The notes below the pieces were generated by a model that searched no databases, was not told the origin of the DNA, and saw only the letters and a program-made list of their open reading frames with translations. A DNA stretch of 59,403 nt from Scytonema sp. RU_4_4 (GTDB lineage Bacteria > Cyanobacteriota > Cyanobacteriia > Cyanobacteriales > Nostocaceae), in contig JAAUSC010000012.1 in the NCBI GenBank assembly GCA_012031965.1, positions 1-59,403 of the forward strand, written 5' to 3'. Positions 28,741-37,260 of the stretch are shown piece after piece (the stretch's first letter is position 1; every line of letters starts with the position of its first letter). The translations under genes were made by a program, and so were the position numbers.

Positions 28741-29667
28741 ATGGATAGCAAATCCGATCATTCTGAGGCTAGTAAAAGTCTAATTTCCAGGGAAGCAGTA
28801 GATTGGCTACTGCAACGCATCTTCCAACTTCCTAAAAAATGGTTAATTATTACTATTATTCTTATTCTTATAAGCGTTTGTGAAATTAGTTGGAGCAAAA
28901 AAGAATTATTTTCATTTAAATTTAGAGTCACGAATACAACAGCAATTTTCTTATCACTGATTTGGTTACCATCTATATTGAAAGTTTTTGCTTTGAGTGG
29001 GGGAGCGCTAAAGACACCATTGGGAGAAATTGGTGGCTCAGGTATGAAGACTATGCTAGAGTCATTAACCGCTGATTCACTGGGATTCCTCATTGAGCAG
29101 ACTAAGCTAGCTGAAGAAGTTGCTCCACCGAAACAGCAAGAAGAAATGCGTCAAATTCGTCAAGAATGGCAGAAAGTTTATGCATCAACAATTCCTGTCT
29201 CAGAAGGTAGACAGGAAATGGAGCGCTTAGCCGAACGCTACAAGCAACTGAGAATAACAATGCCTTCAGGAGTGCAGCGAACATTTGAGATGGAATCTGT
29301 CGCTGGACGGATGCGTGCTTTGGCTCCAGAGGTTAAGTATTCTGTACAGGAAGTTAAAGACCTTCTGCAATCAACAGACCAAGGAAAACGTTTGCTGGGA
29401 CTTTCTGTTGCAGAGTGGTCTGGCGATCCAATTTATTTTGATTTGATTTTACATCTGATTCGTCACTCAGAAACAGCGTTTGAGCAAACGAGTGCATTGC
29501 GAGCTATGGAAAAGATGGTGTCTAAGCTGGACACTCACCAAAAGAAAGACTTGCGAGCAGCACTTCTTGAACAGCGTAACTTCAATGAAGAGGAAAAGCG
29601 TTGGATTAAGCCTGATTCTAATCGCTGGGTATTGAGCGATCGCTTATTATCAGCGCTAAATGAATAG
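28741..29667 (+). CDS. Orphan two-helix membrane protein with helical cytoplasmic domain
   Basis: 308 residues that I do not recognise. Two hydrophobic segments, roughly residues 35-48 and 65-86 (WLIITIILILISV; AIFLSLIWLPSILKVFAL), are followed by a soluble part. That part is predicted to be helical, with a charged coiled-coil-like stretch (KQQEEMRQIRQEWQKV) and a HEAT-like end (SGDPIYFDLILHLIRHSETA). The ATG at 28741 follows AAGTAAGAG. It sits 101 bases after the toxin gene, the same way round. The layout, membrane anchor plus helical domain, is like some effectors or sensors near defence genes, but nothing in the sequence proves this. Confidence 0.7.
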   Translation: MDSKSDHSEASKSLISREAVDWLLQRIFQLPKKWLIITIILILISVCEISWSKKELFSFKFRVTNTTAIFLSLIWLPSILKVFALSGGALKTPLGEIGGSGMKTMLESLTADSLGFLIEQTKLAEEVAPPKQQEEMRQIRQEWQKVYASTIPVSEGRQEMERLAERYKQLRITMPSGVQRTFEMESVAGRMRALAPEVKYSVQEVKDLLQSTDQGKRLLGLSVAEWSGDPIYFDLILHLIRHSETAFEQTSALRAMEKMVSKLDTHQKKDLRAALLEQRNFNEEEKRWIKPDSNRWVLSDRLLSALNE

Positions 29668-30218
29668 AGAGAGTAGTTAGTGGTTGATGGCTAGTACTGC
29701 TTGCCTTGGAATTCAAAATATGCCCTGCATACCTATCAATGTATAAGTCCTAGTTTAAAAACTCTAATCTTTTCTACTTTTCCTACTTTTTTAATCGTAA
29801 TAACCTAACTTTCTTACTTTTAAGTAATACACAAACCTGCTACTATTGGGGCTAAGTTAATCGTTAAAAGGGAACTCTTAACGGACAACCGGCAACAGGG
29901 AAATCCCTATAATTAAAATCAGGGGATTTGAACAAGGACGCATTGAAACATCGTGGCTTGCACCGTCTCGTTTCAAATCTTGGTTTTTCTCCATTAATAA
30001 ATTAAGGGACTTGTATCCAATCTTCAGGGCTCGCATATTCTTCTCTTCCCTATTCCCTGTCGCCGCTCCGTTGACACAGCCGTCCTGAAAGGGCGCTTAG
30101 GCTTGGTCCAAAAATCGTTGTTAATTTGAGAATTCATTTACATTTTGTAACTTTTCCGAAAAAGTTAGCGCTTTGAGCATTCTTTTTCAGAATAGAGTGA
30201 GCTTAAGGAGTGCCTACC
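29668..30218. other. Gap with nested inverted repeats
   Basis: Around 29870-29990 are CGTTAA/TTAACG, AAATCCC (29901-29907)/GGGATTT (29923-29929), and TTGAAAC (29943-29949)/GTTTCAA (29970-29976). The order suggests a structured RNA or a decayed repeat. The single AAATCCC...GGGATTTGAAC unit faintly recalls a CRISPR repeat but does not recur. No gene is visible. A likely promoter and the RBS of the next gene lie at the right end. Confidence 0.5.
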
Positions 30219-30503
30219 GTGAACAAGATTCAATTGGCTTTGGTTGTTAGTTACCTGGTGATAACCTGCTACTTTTTTATAAATTGGTCAACTTTTTCTA
30301 TTCGGCATCCAAATTCTTCTCCAGAAGAGAAGTTTTTAACTTTGGTTATGTTTGTTATAACAACTGGCTTATGGTTTCTGATGATTCCTATGTATTGTCT
30401 AGAAATCTTGAAGACACGAAAACTAGAAGTCAGGATTGCTATACCTGTTATCGTTGTGCTTTCTGCGTTCAGCATGTATCTGTATGCATTCTTGACAAGT
30501 TAA
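30219..30503 (+). CDS. Small three-helix membrane protein
   Basis: 94 residues from GTG 30219, preceded by TAAGGAG at a spacing of 8. Three hydrophobic helices (about residues 5-22, 40-60 and 71-91) joined by short polar loops (SIRHPNSSPEEKF; KTRKLEVR). No family recognised. The good ribosome-binding site and clean topology support a real gene. Confidence 0.65.
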   Translation: MNKIQLALVVSYLVITCYFFINWSTFSIRHPNSSPEEKFLTLVMFVITTGLWFLMIPMYCLEILKTRKLEVRIAIPVIVVLSAFSMYLYAFLTS

Positions 30504-30860
30504 GAAAATTGCTTTGACTAATACCATTTCTTTGTGAGGCTGCGCCAAATTTTCTTGACTTCTTCTTTCTTTCTTTGTGTCCTACCCTACGGGAAGCCAC
30601 TAGCCCCTAAGGGGGCGCTGCGCAAACGTGTCTATGCGCTCTTCGTGGTTCGTTGCTCATATATTTTGGCGCATCTTTATACAGAATTGGTATAACTCCT
30701 AAGATGCACATTTCCTAACCCTTATATAGCAAGGATTTCAGTCAGTGAAAAAAAGTGAGGAAAAATGTGCTTCTTTCAAAAGTTGCGAGGAGGTTTCATA
30801 CTTTTGACTTGTTACCTTCACTTTTGACTTCCCCCTCGTGGGGCGCTCACAACTAACAAC
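30504..30860. other. Gap with a 29-bp repeat shared with the window's right end
   Basis: 30600-30628 is identical, in inverted orientation, to 59357-59385 (core CTAGCCCCTAAGGGGGCGC). The rest is simple sequence and the region after the TPR gene, which ends nearby. No gene seen. Confidence 0.7.
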
Positions 30861-33020
30861 TCATTCATTACAACTTCGGCAAAATATCTGGTAACAATTG
30901 ACCAGGAACTTTAGACAAAGCCAAATTTTGCCCTGTATACCTAACTCATTGTGGAAAGCGCGAATCGTCTTGACCACATAAGCAAAAGTTGTTTGATAAG
31001 CTTCAGGTTGTTTACTCATTCCATTCAAAGCTTGTAAGTGATTATCTAACGCTGCTTCTAAATGTTTAGAACGATTCGCTTTATCACCATTGAAATACTG
31101 GTCTGTTGCTAATTGAAAATGGGCTAGTCCTAGATTATTGTGAGTGGCAAATACATCAAAACTCAAAGGCATACCGCTGAGTGAATGAGCAAGGTCAAGC
31201 GCTTCTTCATATGAACTAATGCACTGTCCTAACAACTTTTGTCGCTCATCTTTGGAAGTTTGCGATTGATTTGCTAGGTGCCAATAGGCAGTTCCAAGAT
31301 TATTTTGGGTGGCGGCGCAGGCGGGAGGAGCATTACCAGGAGTTCGATATTTCAGCGCTTCGCGGTAAGCATCAACAGCGAAGTGCAGATTTTCTGCTGG
31401 CTGTTCATACTGTGCAATATTCCAGTATGCGGTGCCTATATTGTTTTGAATCATGCCATATTTGAGCGGTTCTTGTTCGGAACTGTAATGGACAAGCGCT
31501 AGTTTGTAAGCTCCAATGGCTTTCTTGAGATGCTCAACTGGCTGATTGTATTGTGCTAAATGCCAGTAAGCTGTCCCTAAATTGTTTTGGCAAGCAGCAT
31601 ACTTTAGTGGTTCCATCTCGGCTGTACGGAGGGAGAGTGCTTCGCTGTAAGCTATGACTGCTTGTTGCCAATTTTCACCAGGGTTAGTAAAACGAGCTAA
31701 ATCACCATAAGCAGTCCCTAAATTATTTTGCACGCGAGCGTATGTTTCAGGATGGCTTTCTGATGAAATGAGCTTTAAAGCCAAATGATAAAATTCTATC
31801 CCCTGTTCTATGTAAGCTTGACCCTCCTCAGAATTGGGTGGTGTGCGGTAAAGCATCCAGTAGAGTGTACCCAAATCATTCAAGGTATCAGGGACTTGGG
31901 GTGAATTCTCATCATGAGTGATTGATTCTTGATAGGCAAGAATTGCCACCATCAAGTTTTCTAGGATGGATTGTCCTTGTTCAATACGAAGGCGATATAA
32001 GTTTCCTAAGCGGTGATAAGCGACTGCTAGCTTGACGCCTGAAGCTTGTTGTGAGTGTAATTCTTCTATCTCCTCGAGAATTTGCTTCACTTGTAAGTTC
32101 TGCTCATCGTCTTCAGCAATTGTCGTGTTAATCGTTGCGAGTACTAGCTCTGTTAACTCTTTGCTGATATGTGATGTATGCTGAGGTAATGAAATCTCGC
32201 TGGTGCTTGCTTTATCAGTGGATTCCTCTTGAAGAGGTTTGTTTGTTAAGATTTCCGATTTTGATGGAGGAACTTCCTGCGGTTTGTGTCCACGATTCAC
32301 TGATGTTTGTGTTGGAAAATCGAAATCATCCTGAATGACTGATTCTTCTAAAACAGATTGCTCAACATTGCCCAACTCCAAATTTCTAGAACCGGAAAAA
32401 CGTTCCGGTGAGCTTTTGTTTTGAATTGTCGGTGTGGGTTCTCCGGCAAAGACAAAAACACCCGTACGGTAACGCCAAAACTGTGGAGCTGATTGCTGGA
32501 TAGCATACAACCAAGGACGTGGTACCCACAACAGTAAGCTGGATTCAAAACTAGAGAGTTGTTGCTCAGTTAAACGCAGATAGTGTAAAAATAACCGCTG
32601 TATTGCTACTGGTTGCCTAGTAAGCTGTTCCACACCGACAATCTGAAATGCTGGTACTGGTAATGGTCGCCCTGGATTGTCTTTTGATGCTCCAATAATA
32701 GGTGGTGGATAACTAGACAACCACTGATTTATCTGAGCTATGAGATTAGGGTCGCTTAAATTCAAGCGCAGGGTGACTAATCGAGGATAGGCGGGTGTGC
32801 TAGCTTCCTGTGTATTTGATGCCTGATACAGCACTTGCCCAACAGGATAAGCCAAAGTTGAATGCAAACGCGCCGCTACCTGATTTCTCAGGTTTAAATC
32901 ATCACAGACCGCCAAAAAGATTTGTCGTCTTAAACTAAGACTCAGAGCAAGTTTCAGGCGATGATACACTTGCCGATTCCAAGCAAAATTGTCTGGGTGT
33001 GTCGTTTCATTTACGCTCAT
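30861..33020 (-). CDS. TPR protein with an inert STAND-like N-terminal domain
   Basis: About 719 residues from ATG 33020. The N-terminal ~200 residues (FAWNRQVYHRLKLAL, QIFLAVCDDLNLR, LLLWVPRPWLYAI) look like the ATPase-like module found in cyanobacterial signalling proteins, but I find no Walker A. A Ser/Thr/Gln-rich linker follows. The C-terminal half has at least seven tetratricopeptide repeats with the unit QNNLGTAYWHLAQY and similar, spaced about 38-50 residues. TPR proteins hold complexes together; no partner can be named. It is read towards the small-membrane-protein gap. Real and full length by appearance. Confidence 0.88.
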   Translation of the reverse strand: MSVNETTHPDNFAWNRQVYHRLKLALSLSLRRQIFLAVCDDLNLRNQVAARLHSTLAYPVGQVLYQASNTQEASTPAYPRLVTLRLNLSDPNLIAQINQWLSSYPPPIIGASKDNPGRPLPVPAFQIVGVEQLTRQPVAIQRLFLHYLRLTEQQLSSFESSLLLWVPRPWLYAIQQSAPQFWRYRTGVFVFAGEPTPTIQNKSSPERFSGSRNLELGNVEQSVLEESVIQDDFDFPTQTSVNRGHKPQEVPPSKSEILTNKPLQEESTDKASTSEISLPQHTSHISKELTELVLATINTTIAEDDEQNLQVKQILEEIEELHSQQASGVKLAVAYHRLGNLYRLRIEQGQSILENLMVAILAYQESITHDENSPQVPDTLNDLGTLYWMLYRTPPNSEEGQAYIEQGIEFYHLALKLISSESHPETYARVQNNLGTAYGDLARFTNPGENWQQAVIAYSEALSLRTAEMEPLKYAACQNNLGTAYWHLAQYNQPVEHLKKAIGAYKLALVHYSSEQEPLKYGMIQNNIGTAYWNIAQYEQPAENLHFAVDAYREALKYRTPGNAPPACAATQNNLGTAYWHLANQSQTSKDERQKLLGQCISSYEEALDLAHSLSGMPLSFDVFATHNNLGLAHFQLATDQYFNGDKANRSKHLEAALDNHLQALNGMSKQPEAYQTTFAYVVKTIRAFHNELGIQGKIWLCLKFLVNCYQIFCRSCNE

Positions 33021-33293
33021 GGCGGCTAAAGAGCCAAAACGCAGTGGATATACCCTTTTGGGGTGCATGCAGGCAGCCTGTAAATTTAACCATGACTACG
33101 ATTTTCAAGTCATTGTTGCTTTGCTCAGGATAAATCGATTCTTTGATATTTCAAAGTAAAAAGTATATAATTATACTATAACTCAAATAATTTTATTCTA
33201 AATATTTAGAATACTAAAAACTAGGCTCCAATAAACCTGGGAGCCTGGAAAAGCCGAAAAGATGAAATGACCAATTTTTAAAAAAATTTCTTA

Positions 33294-33473
33294 TCAACTT
33301 ACGCTAGATACAGAAAAAGCAACAAAAATCAAGCTACTGACCAAAATTGTAGCAGTAATTCCCAGGATAATGTAGTTTCGCTTTTGATGCTCGGTGGGAG
33401 GTTCTGCTGTATAAACTTTAGGTTCACGAGCAAAGTTATTCAGACGACCGCCATCTTCCATTGTGTAGGGCAT
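33294..33473 (-). CDS. psb34: Photosystem II assembly protein Psb34
   Basis: A 59-residue frame. The N-terminal arm (MPYTMEDGGRLNNFAREPKV then YTAEPPTEHQ) and one transmembrane helix (IILGITATILVSSLIFVAF) match my memory of Psb34, the small single-helix protein found in photosystem II assembly intermediates; the 'EGGRLNNFA.EPKVY' arm is its hallmark. AAGGA lies about 11 bases before the ATG. It is monocistronic between the TPR and thiO-thiG genes. I rely on recall of the family rather than alignment. Confidence 0.78.
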   Translation of the reverse strand: MPYTMEDGGRLNNFAREPKVYTAEPPTEHQKRNYIILGITATILVSSLIFVAFSVSSVS

Positions 33474-33623
33474 GAGTAAAAATCCTTATCCTGTTATTTT
33501 ATTTAATTGTTACATAAATGATAGAGTAACTCTTAACAGTATGATACAAATCGTTATATTTAGTCATTAGTCCTTTGACCAATGACTAATCAACGCCACT
33601 TTCTACAACGGGAAACCCTCTGA

Positions 33624-35612
33624 CTAATGAGTAATCGTCCCAGTCAAAGGCGAACTGGCAATAGCGTAGGTTTTGATGGGCATTCTGCCAGCAAGGTAAG
33701 CCAAACGACCAGCAACTGCTGCCAAATTCATGGCATGAGCCATTGCTGGTGGGTTTTGTGCAAGGGCGATCGCGCTATTAATCAACAAGGCATCTGCGCC
33801 CATTTCCATTGCTTGCGCTGCCTCAGAGGGCGCTCCAATGCCTGCATCTACCACCACTGGCACGTTGGAATTTTCGATAATGATTTGAATATTTGCAGCC
33901 GTTTTTAACCCCTGTCCAGAACCAATGGGTGATGCCAGAGGCATAACTGTTGCACAGCCAACTTCTTCCAAGTGCTTTGCCAGCATAGGGTCTGCATTGA
34001 TATAAGGCAACACAGCAAAACCCTCTTTTACCAACTGTTCTGCTGCTTGTAAAGTGCCAATGGGATCTGGTAGCAGATACTTGGGATCAGGAATCACTTC
34101 TAACTTAACAAAATTGTTGTCTTCCTGTCCTAAAAGTTTTGCCATTTCTCGCCCCAAACGTGCGACACGAATTGCTTCTTCTGCACTTTTGCAACCAGCG
34201 GTATTAGGCAACATCCAGATTTTTGTCCAATCTAATGCTTCAGCTAAACCTTCATGTCCAGGTGCGTTGGTTTGTACTCGCCTTACCGCAACAGTGACAA
34301 TTTGACAACTACTGGCAGAAACACTTTGCTGCATTTCCTCAATGCTGCGATACTTGCCCGTTCCCGTCATCAAACGAGATTGGAAAGTTTTTCCTGCAAT
34401 TTGGAGTGGTGAATCTTCTAAAGTGCTGAATTGTGTTCGCGTAGCCTGTCCGCAGGACATATTCTGAGTTCTAAGTGTGGGGTAAGTAAGCATTGGGGTA
34501 GTAGATGACTTGGTGTGGAAGCGCGAGTAGTTGAAATGAGAGAGTAAAGGGTCTGTTTTTTGTTCGAGAATCAAATCGGCAAGCAATGTTGCTGTTATCG
34601 GCGCAAGAAGAATACCATTGCGGTAATGACCTGTCGCAAAGGTTAAGTTTTCACAGGGACTCGTGCCAAGAATAGGTAATTCATCTGGAGTAGCAGGACG
34701 AAATCCCCACCATAATTCCTGAATGGGATAATTCTGTATTTTGGGAAATAGACGGATAGCTTTTTGTAGTAAGGTTTGAATTCCTGCTGGCGTGTTGTGG
34801 GGAGTGAAACCAACATCCTCAATTGTGGCACCAATAATAATTCGTCCGTCATGCCTCGGTACGATGTAAATTTCCTCCCCAAACAAAACCCGTGTCAAGG
34901 GTAAATCCGGCACAAATTCTGGTACTCTTACACTCAGCATTTGACCTTTGACAGGACGCACAGGGAAAGGAAACAATGCGTTTGACCAAGCACCTGCAGC
35001 CAAAACATAATGTTTTGCATGAAGGATTCCAGCGCTTGTTTGGACGCCAATAACTTGTCGTTGCTGCTGCTGAATTCCTTCAACTGTAATATCTTTTTTG
35101 AGATCAACGCCAAGGGACTTAGCAGTTGCCAACAACACTTGTGCTAATGCCCTATTATCTACTTGTGCGTCTTCAGGGTACCACCAACCTCCAACAACTT
35201 CTTCTCCCAATCCTGGCTGATATTGATGAATGGCTTCTTTTTCTAGCCAGTAGGCAGGTAAGGGTGAGGAGGATACAGCTCCCTCATCTGCTTTATTTGC
35301 TGTATCTCCCTTATCTTTCCATAAGACTGGAGCCAGAATACCGCAAGACCAGTAACCAGTATTGATACTAGTAAACTCTTCGAGCTTGCGCGTCCAGTCT
35401 GAGTATAAATACAGAGAACGTGTGCATAACTCTTGCATTGCCTCGTCTGGGATTCTTTCGGCACCAGGTGCTAACATCCCAGCAGCAGCATGAGTAGCAG
35501 CAGCACAAATATCACGGCTGACCACTGTCACTTTGGCACCGCGTAACTTTAATTCAATGGCGATCGCCATACTGATGACGCCGCCACCAATAATTAAAAC
35601 GTCACTAGTCAT
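33624..35612 (-). CDS. thiO/thiG: ThiO-ThiG fusion: glycine oxidase and thiazole synthase
   Basis: Bifunctional thiamine enzyme of 662 residues, a fusion typical of cyanobacteria. The ThiO half (1 to ~375) has the FAD motif [20 protein letters not shown] and [16 protein letters not shown]; it makes iminoglycine. The ThiG half (from about residue 400) has [16 protein letters not shown] and the Schiff-base Lys region [18 protein letters not shown], and ends with GMP-type [20 protein letters not shown]; it joins iminoglycine, deoxyxylulose phosphate and ThiS-thiocarboxylate into the thiazole. The linker between the domains (34435-34460) is a GC-rich repeat. Start and stop codons fall in AATGACT-type heptads. 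Confidence 0.95.
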   Translation of the reverse strand: MTSDVLIIGGGVISMAIAIELKLRGAKVTVVSRDICAAATHAAAGMLAPGAERIPDEAMQELCTRSLYLYSDWTRKLEEFTSINTGYWSCGILAPVLWKDKGDTANKADEGAVSSSPLPAYWLEKEAIHQYQPGLGEEVVGGWWYPEDAQVDNRALAQVLLATAKSLGVDLKKDITVEGIQQQQRQVIGVQTSAGILHAKHYVLAAGAWSNALFPFPVRPVKGQMLSVRVPEFVPDLPLTRVLFGEEIYIVPRHDGRIIIGATIEDVGFTPHNTPAGIQTLLQKAIRLFPKIQNYPIQELWWGFRPATPDELPILGTSPCENLTFATGHYRNGILLAPITATLLADLILEQKTDPLLSHFNYSRFHTKSSTTPMLTYPTLRTQNMSCGQATRTQFSTLEDSPLQIAGKTFQSRLMTGTGKYRSIEEMQQSVSASSCQIVTVAVRRVQTNAPGHEGLAEALDWTKIWMLPNTAGCKSAEEAIRVARLGREMAKLLGQEDNNFVKLEVIPDPKYLLPDPIGTLQAAEQLVKEGFAVLPYINADPMLAKHLEEVGCATVMPLASPIGSGQGLKTAANIQIIIENSNVPVVVDAGIGAPSEAAQAMEMGADALLINSAIALAQNPPAMAHAMNLAAVAGRLAYLAGRMPIKTYAIASSPLTGTITH
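34435..34460. repeat. Interspersed repeat in the ThiO-ThiG linker
   Basis: The stretch GTTCGCGTAGCC followed by TGTCCGCAGGACAT contains a small palindrome, TGTCC-GC-GGACA. A related copy is at 56043-56070 (ATGTCCTGCGGACACGCTGC). It is translated as part of the linker between the two enzymes. Confidence 0.7.
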
Positions 35613-35639
35613 TCGTCATTCGTCATTAGTTATTAGCTA

Positions 35640-35790
35640 TTAGTCAAGAGTCAATAGTCATTCATCAATAGTCATTTGTCATAAAAACTAGGACTTTGAA
35701 CTACGGACTTTGGACTAATAACTCGTAACTCATAACTTGTAACTCATAACTTATAACTTTTAACTCATAACTTGTAACTTGTAACTAATG
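35640..35790. repeat. Heptad/octad simple-sequence tract
   Basis: Units such as AACTCAT, AACTTGT and AATAGTC follow each other over about 150 bases between the thiO-thiG start and the next gene's end. Part of the AATGACT-like repeat class seen across the window. Confidence 0.8.
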
Positions 35791-35795
35791 ACGTA

Positions 35796-36176
35796 CTACC
35801 ATAAGGCTCGAATTGGTTCGTTACTTTGATTTGTGTCTGATGGTGATTGATCATCACCTGATGGTTGATTGTCTGTTGGTTGGTTGTTGGTAGTACCGCC
35901 TGTATCATCTTGGCTCTGCTCATTATTAGATTCGCTGTTCTGATTTGTCTGAGCAATGTTATTTCTCCCCTCGTTCGTGGGAGCATTACCAGCAGCAGTG
36001 CTATTAACATTAATATTAGCTGGGAGGACTTTTGATTCTTTGCCCCTCTGTGTAGATGTAGGTGCAGGTGCTTGTGCGCTATTTTGTCCACCCATTGGAA
36101 AACCAATACCTAGCAATGTCCCAAGCAAAATTGCTAAGCCTCCAGCCATAAGAATCAGTGGTGTCCATCTACCCAT
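35796..36176 (-). CDS. Secreted or anchored Asn/Gln-rich low-complexity protein
   Basis: 126 residues. One N-terminal hydrophobic helix (TPLILMAGGLAILLGTLLGI, about residues 5-24) acts as anchor or signal. The rest is disordered, rich in Asn, Gln, Ser, Thr and Asp (for example NNQPTDNQPSGDDQSPSD). GGAG lies 11 bases upstream. No enzyme motif. Such tails occur in cell-envelope proteins; no function is assigned. Confidence 0.6.
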   Translation of the reverse strand: MGRWTPLILMAGGLAILLGTLLGIGFPMGGQNSAQAPAPTSTQRGKESKVLPANINVNSTAAGNAPTNEGRNNIAQTNQNSESNNEQSQDDTGGTTNNQPTDNQPSGDDQSPSDTNQSNEPIRALW

Positions 36177-36249
36177 ATCGTTAATTTCTCCGTCTTAAGC
36201 TTTTGATGTCCAAAGTGTTTGAGAACCTGGTCCCCAAAATTGATTAAAT

Positions 36250-36618
36250 TTAAGTTTCACATTGCCCAATACCTTGGTTTGATAGGCGAAACGCATCCTT
36301 GCTTGCTGAAGAATAGGGAGGTACTGACTGCCGCGCTTTTTGCGCCGATTTGGCTATTGACACTTCGCCTTCTACAAGAACTGCATAAGGAGCGCAGCTA
36401 TCAATTCTCCGACAGTCCACTACCTTAGCACCGTTATTGTAGAGGTCAACACCATTTTGCAGCAATATTTGCCGCAGATTGGCTCCGCGTTCGCCCTTAT
36501 AATGCCAAGGCGTTTTTGAAGCAAACCTTTCCCCAGATCTTACAAAGGCAAGTAAGGCAATTGGGTTTACCTTACCAATGTACTCAATTGTCTCACTTTG
36601 AGCTTGTGCCTTGGGCAT
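36250..36618 (-). CDS. Conserved-looking hypothetical protein
   Basis: 122 residues. The middle (YIGKVNPIALLAFVRSGERF, WHYKGERGANLRQILLQNG, KVVDCRRIDSCAPYAVLVEG) has the even mix of a folded soluble protein. I do not know its family. No strong ribosome-binding site. It precedes the low-complexity gene on the same strand by 73 bases. Confidence 0.55.
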   Translation of the reverse strand: MPKAQAQSETIEYIGKVNPIALLAFVRSGERFASKTPWHYKGERGANLRQILLQNGVDLYNNGAKVVDCRRIDSCAPYAVLVEGEVSIAKSAQKARQSVPPYSSASKDAFRLSNQGIGQCET

Positions 36619-37260
36619 TTGTGATGACTAAGTTAGCTTTTTGTTGTATTGTAACAATTCATTTCGATATAGAAAAACACAGCAACAATACATAATCGAT
36701 AACCTAAGATCCCAAAAAACTCAAGCAACTTGTTCATATCTATAAAATTGGCACTTTGACAATTAGCCTAAAGAGTTCGTTAAACACTTTGGTGAGGGTT
36801 CTACAATTGTTTAAACCTCTGGTTTTGATAGAATTCGCTTAGGGAGCAGGGGCGCTACACTCAGTACCCTATTCCCAAACAATTATGGGAAATCCTGCCT
36901 GGATCTGAAAGAAACGGTGGTTTACTGAGCAGTTCTGAGTTGCGAGCAATGAGTCCCGAGTGGTCTTGTTTTCATTTCCTTGACTCAACTTAGCACTCGG
37001 TTTTCGTGACTCATAACTCTTATTGAGCCTAAGGAACGGTAAAATCTTGTCATGAGCAGAAAAAATTCAGAACTCCTCAAATAGGAATCCAGAAGAGTTT
37101 TTGTACTCTTGTTAAATTTTCTGAATGATTTCATGAGGACAGTCTGAACTGTATGTTATGAGTTCTCCTCAATGAAGAAGTATTCCACGTTACTTTTACG
37201 TTTGATCTTTAACGAAAATTACACATTACCTTGAAAGTTGTCTCCAAGAGTCCGCATCTT
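36619..37260. other. Upstream gap of cimA
   Basis: About 640 bases with no gene. It contains ACTCATAACTCTTATT-like heptads and several GACTC/GAGTC motifs around 36940-37020. The right end is the likely promoter of cimA; I could not place boxes reliably. Confidence 0.5.

Noticed and set aside
29895-29980. Possible CRISPR repeat (AAATCCC...GGGATTTGAAC and GTTTCAAATC)
   Set aside because: Only single units, no regular spacing, no second copy and no cas genes.
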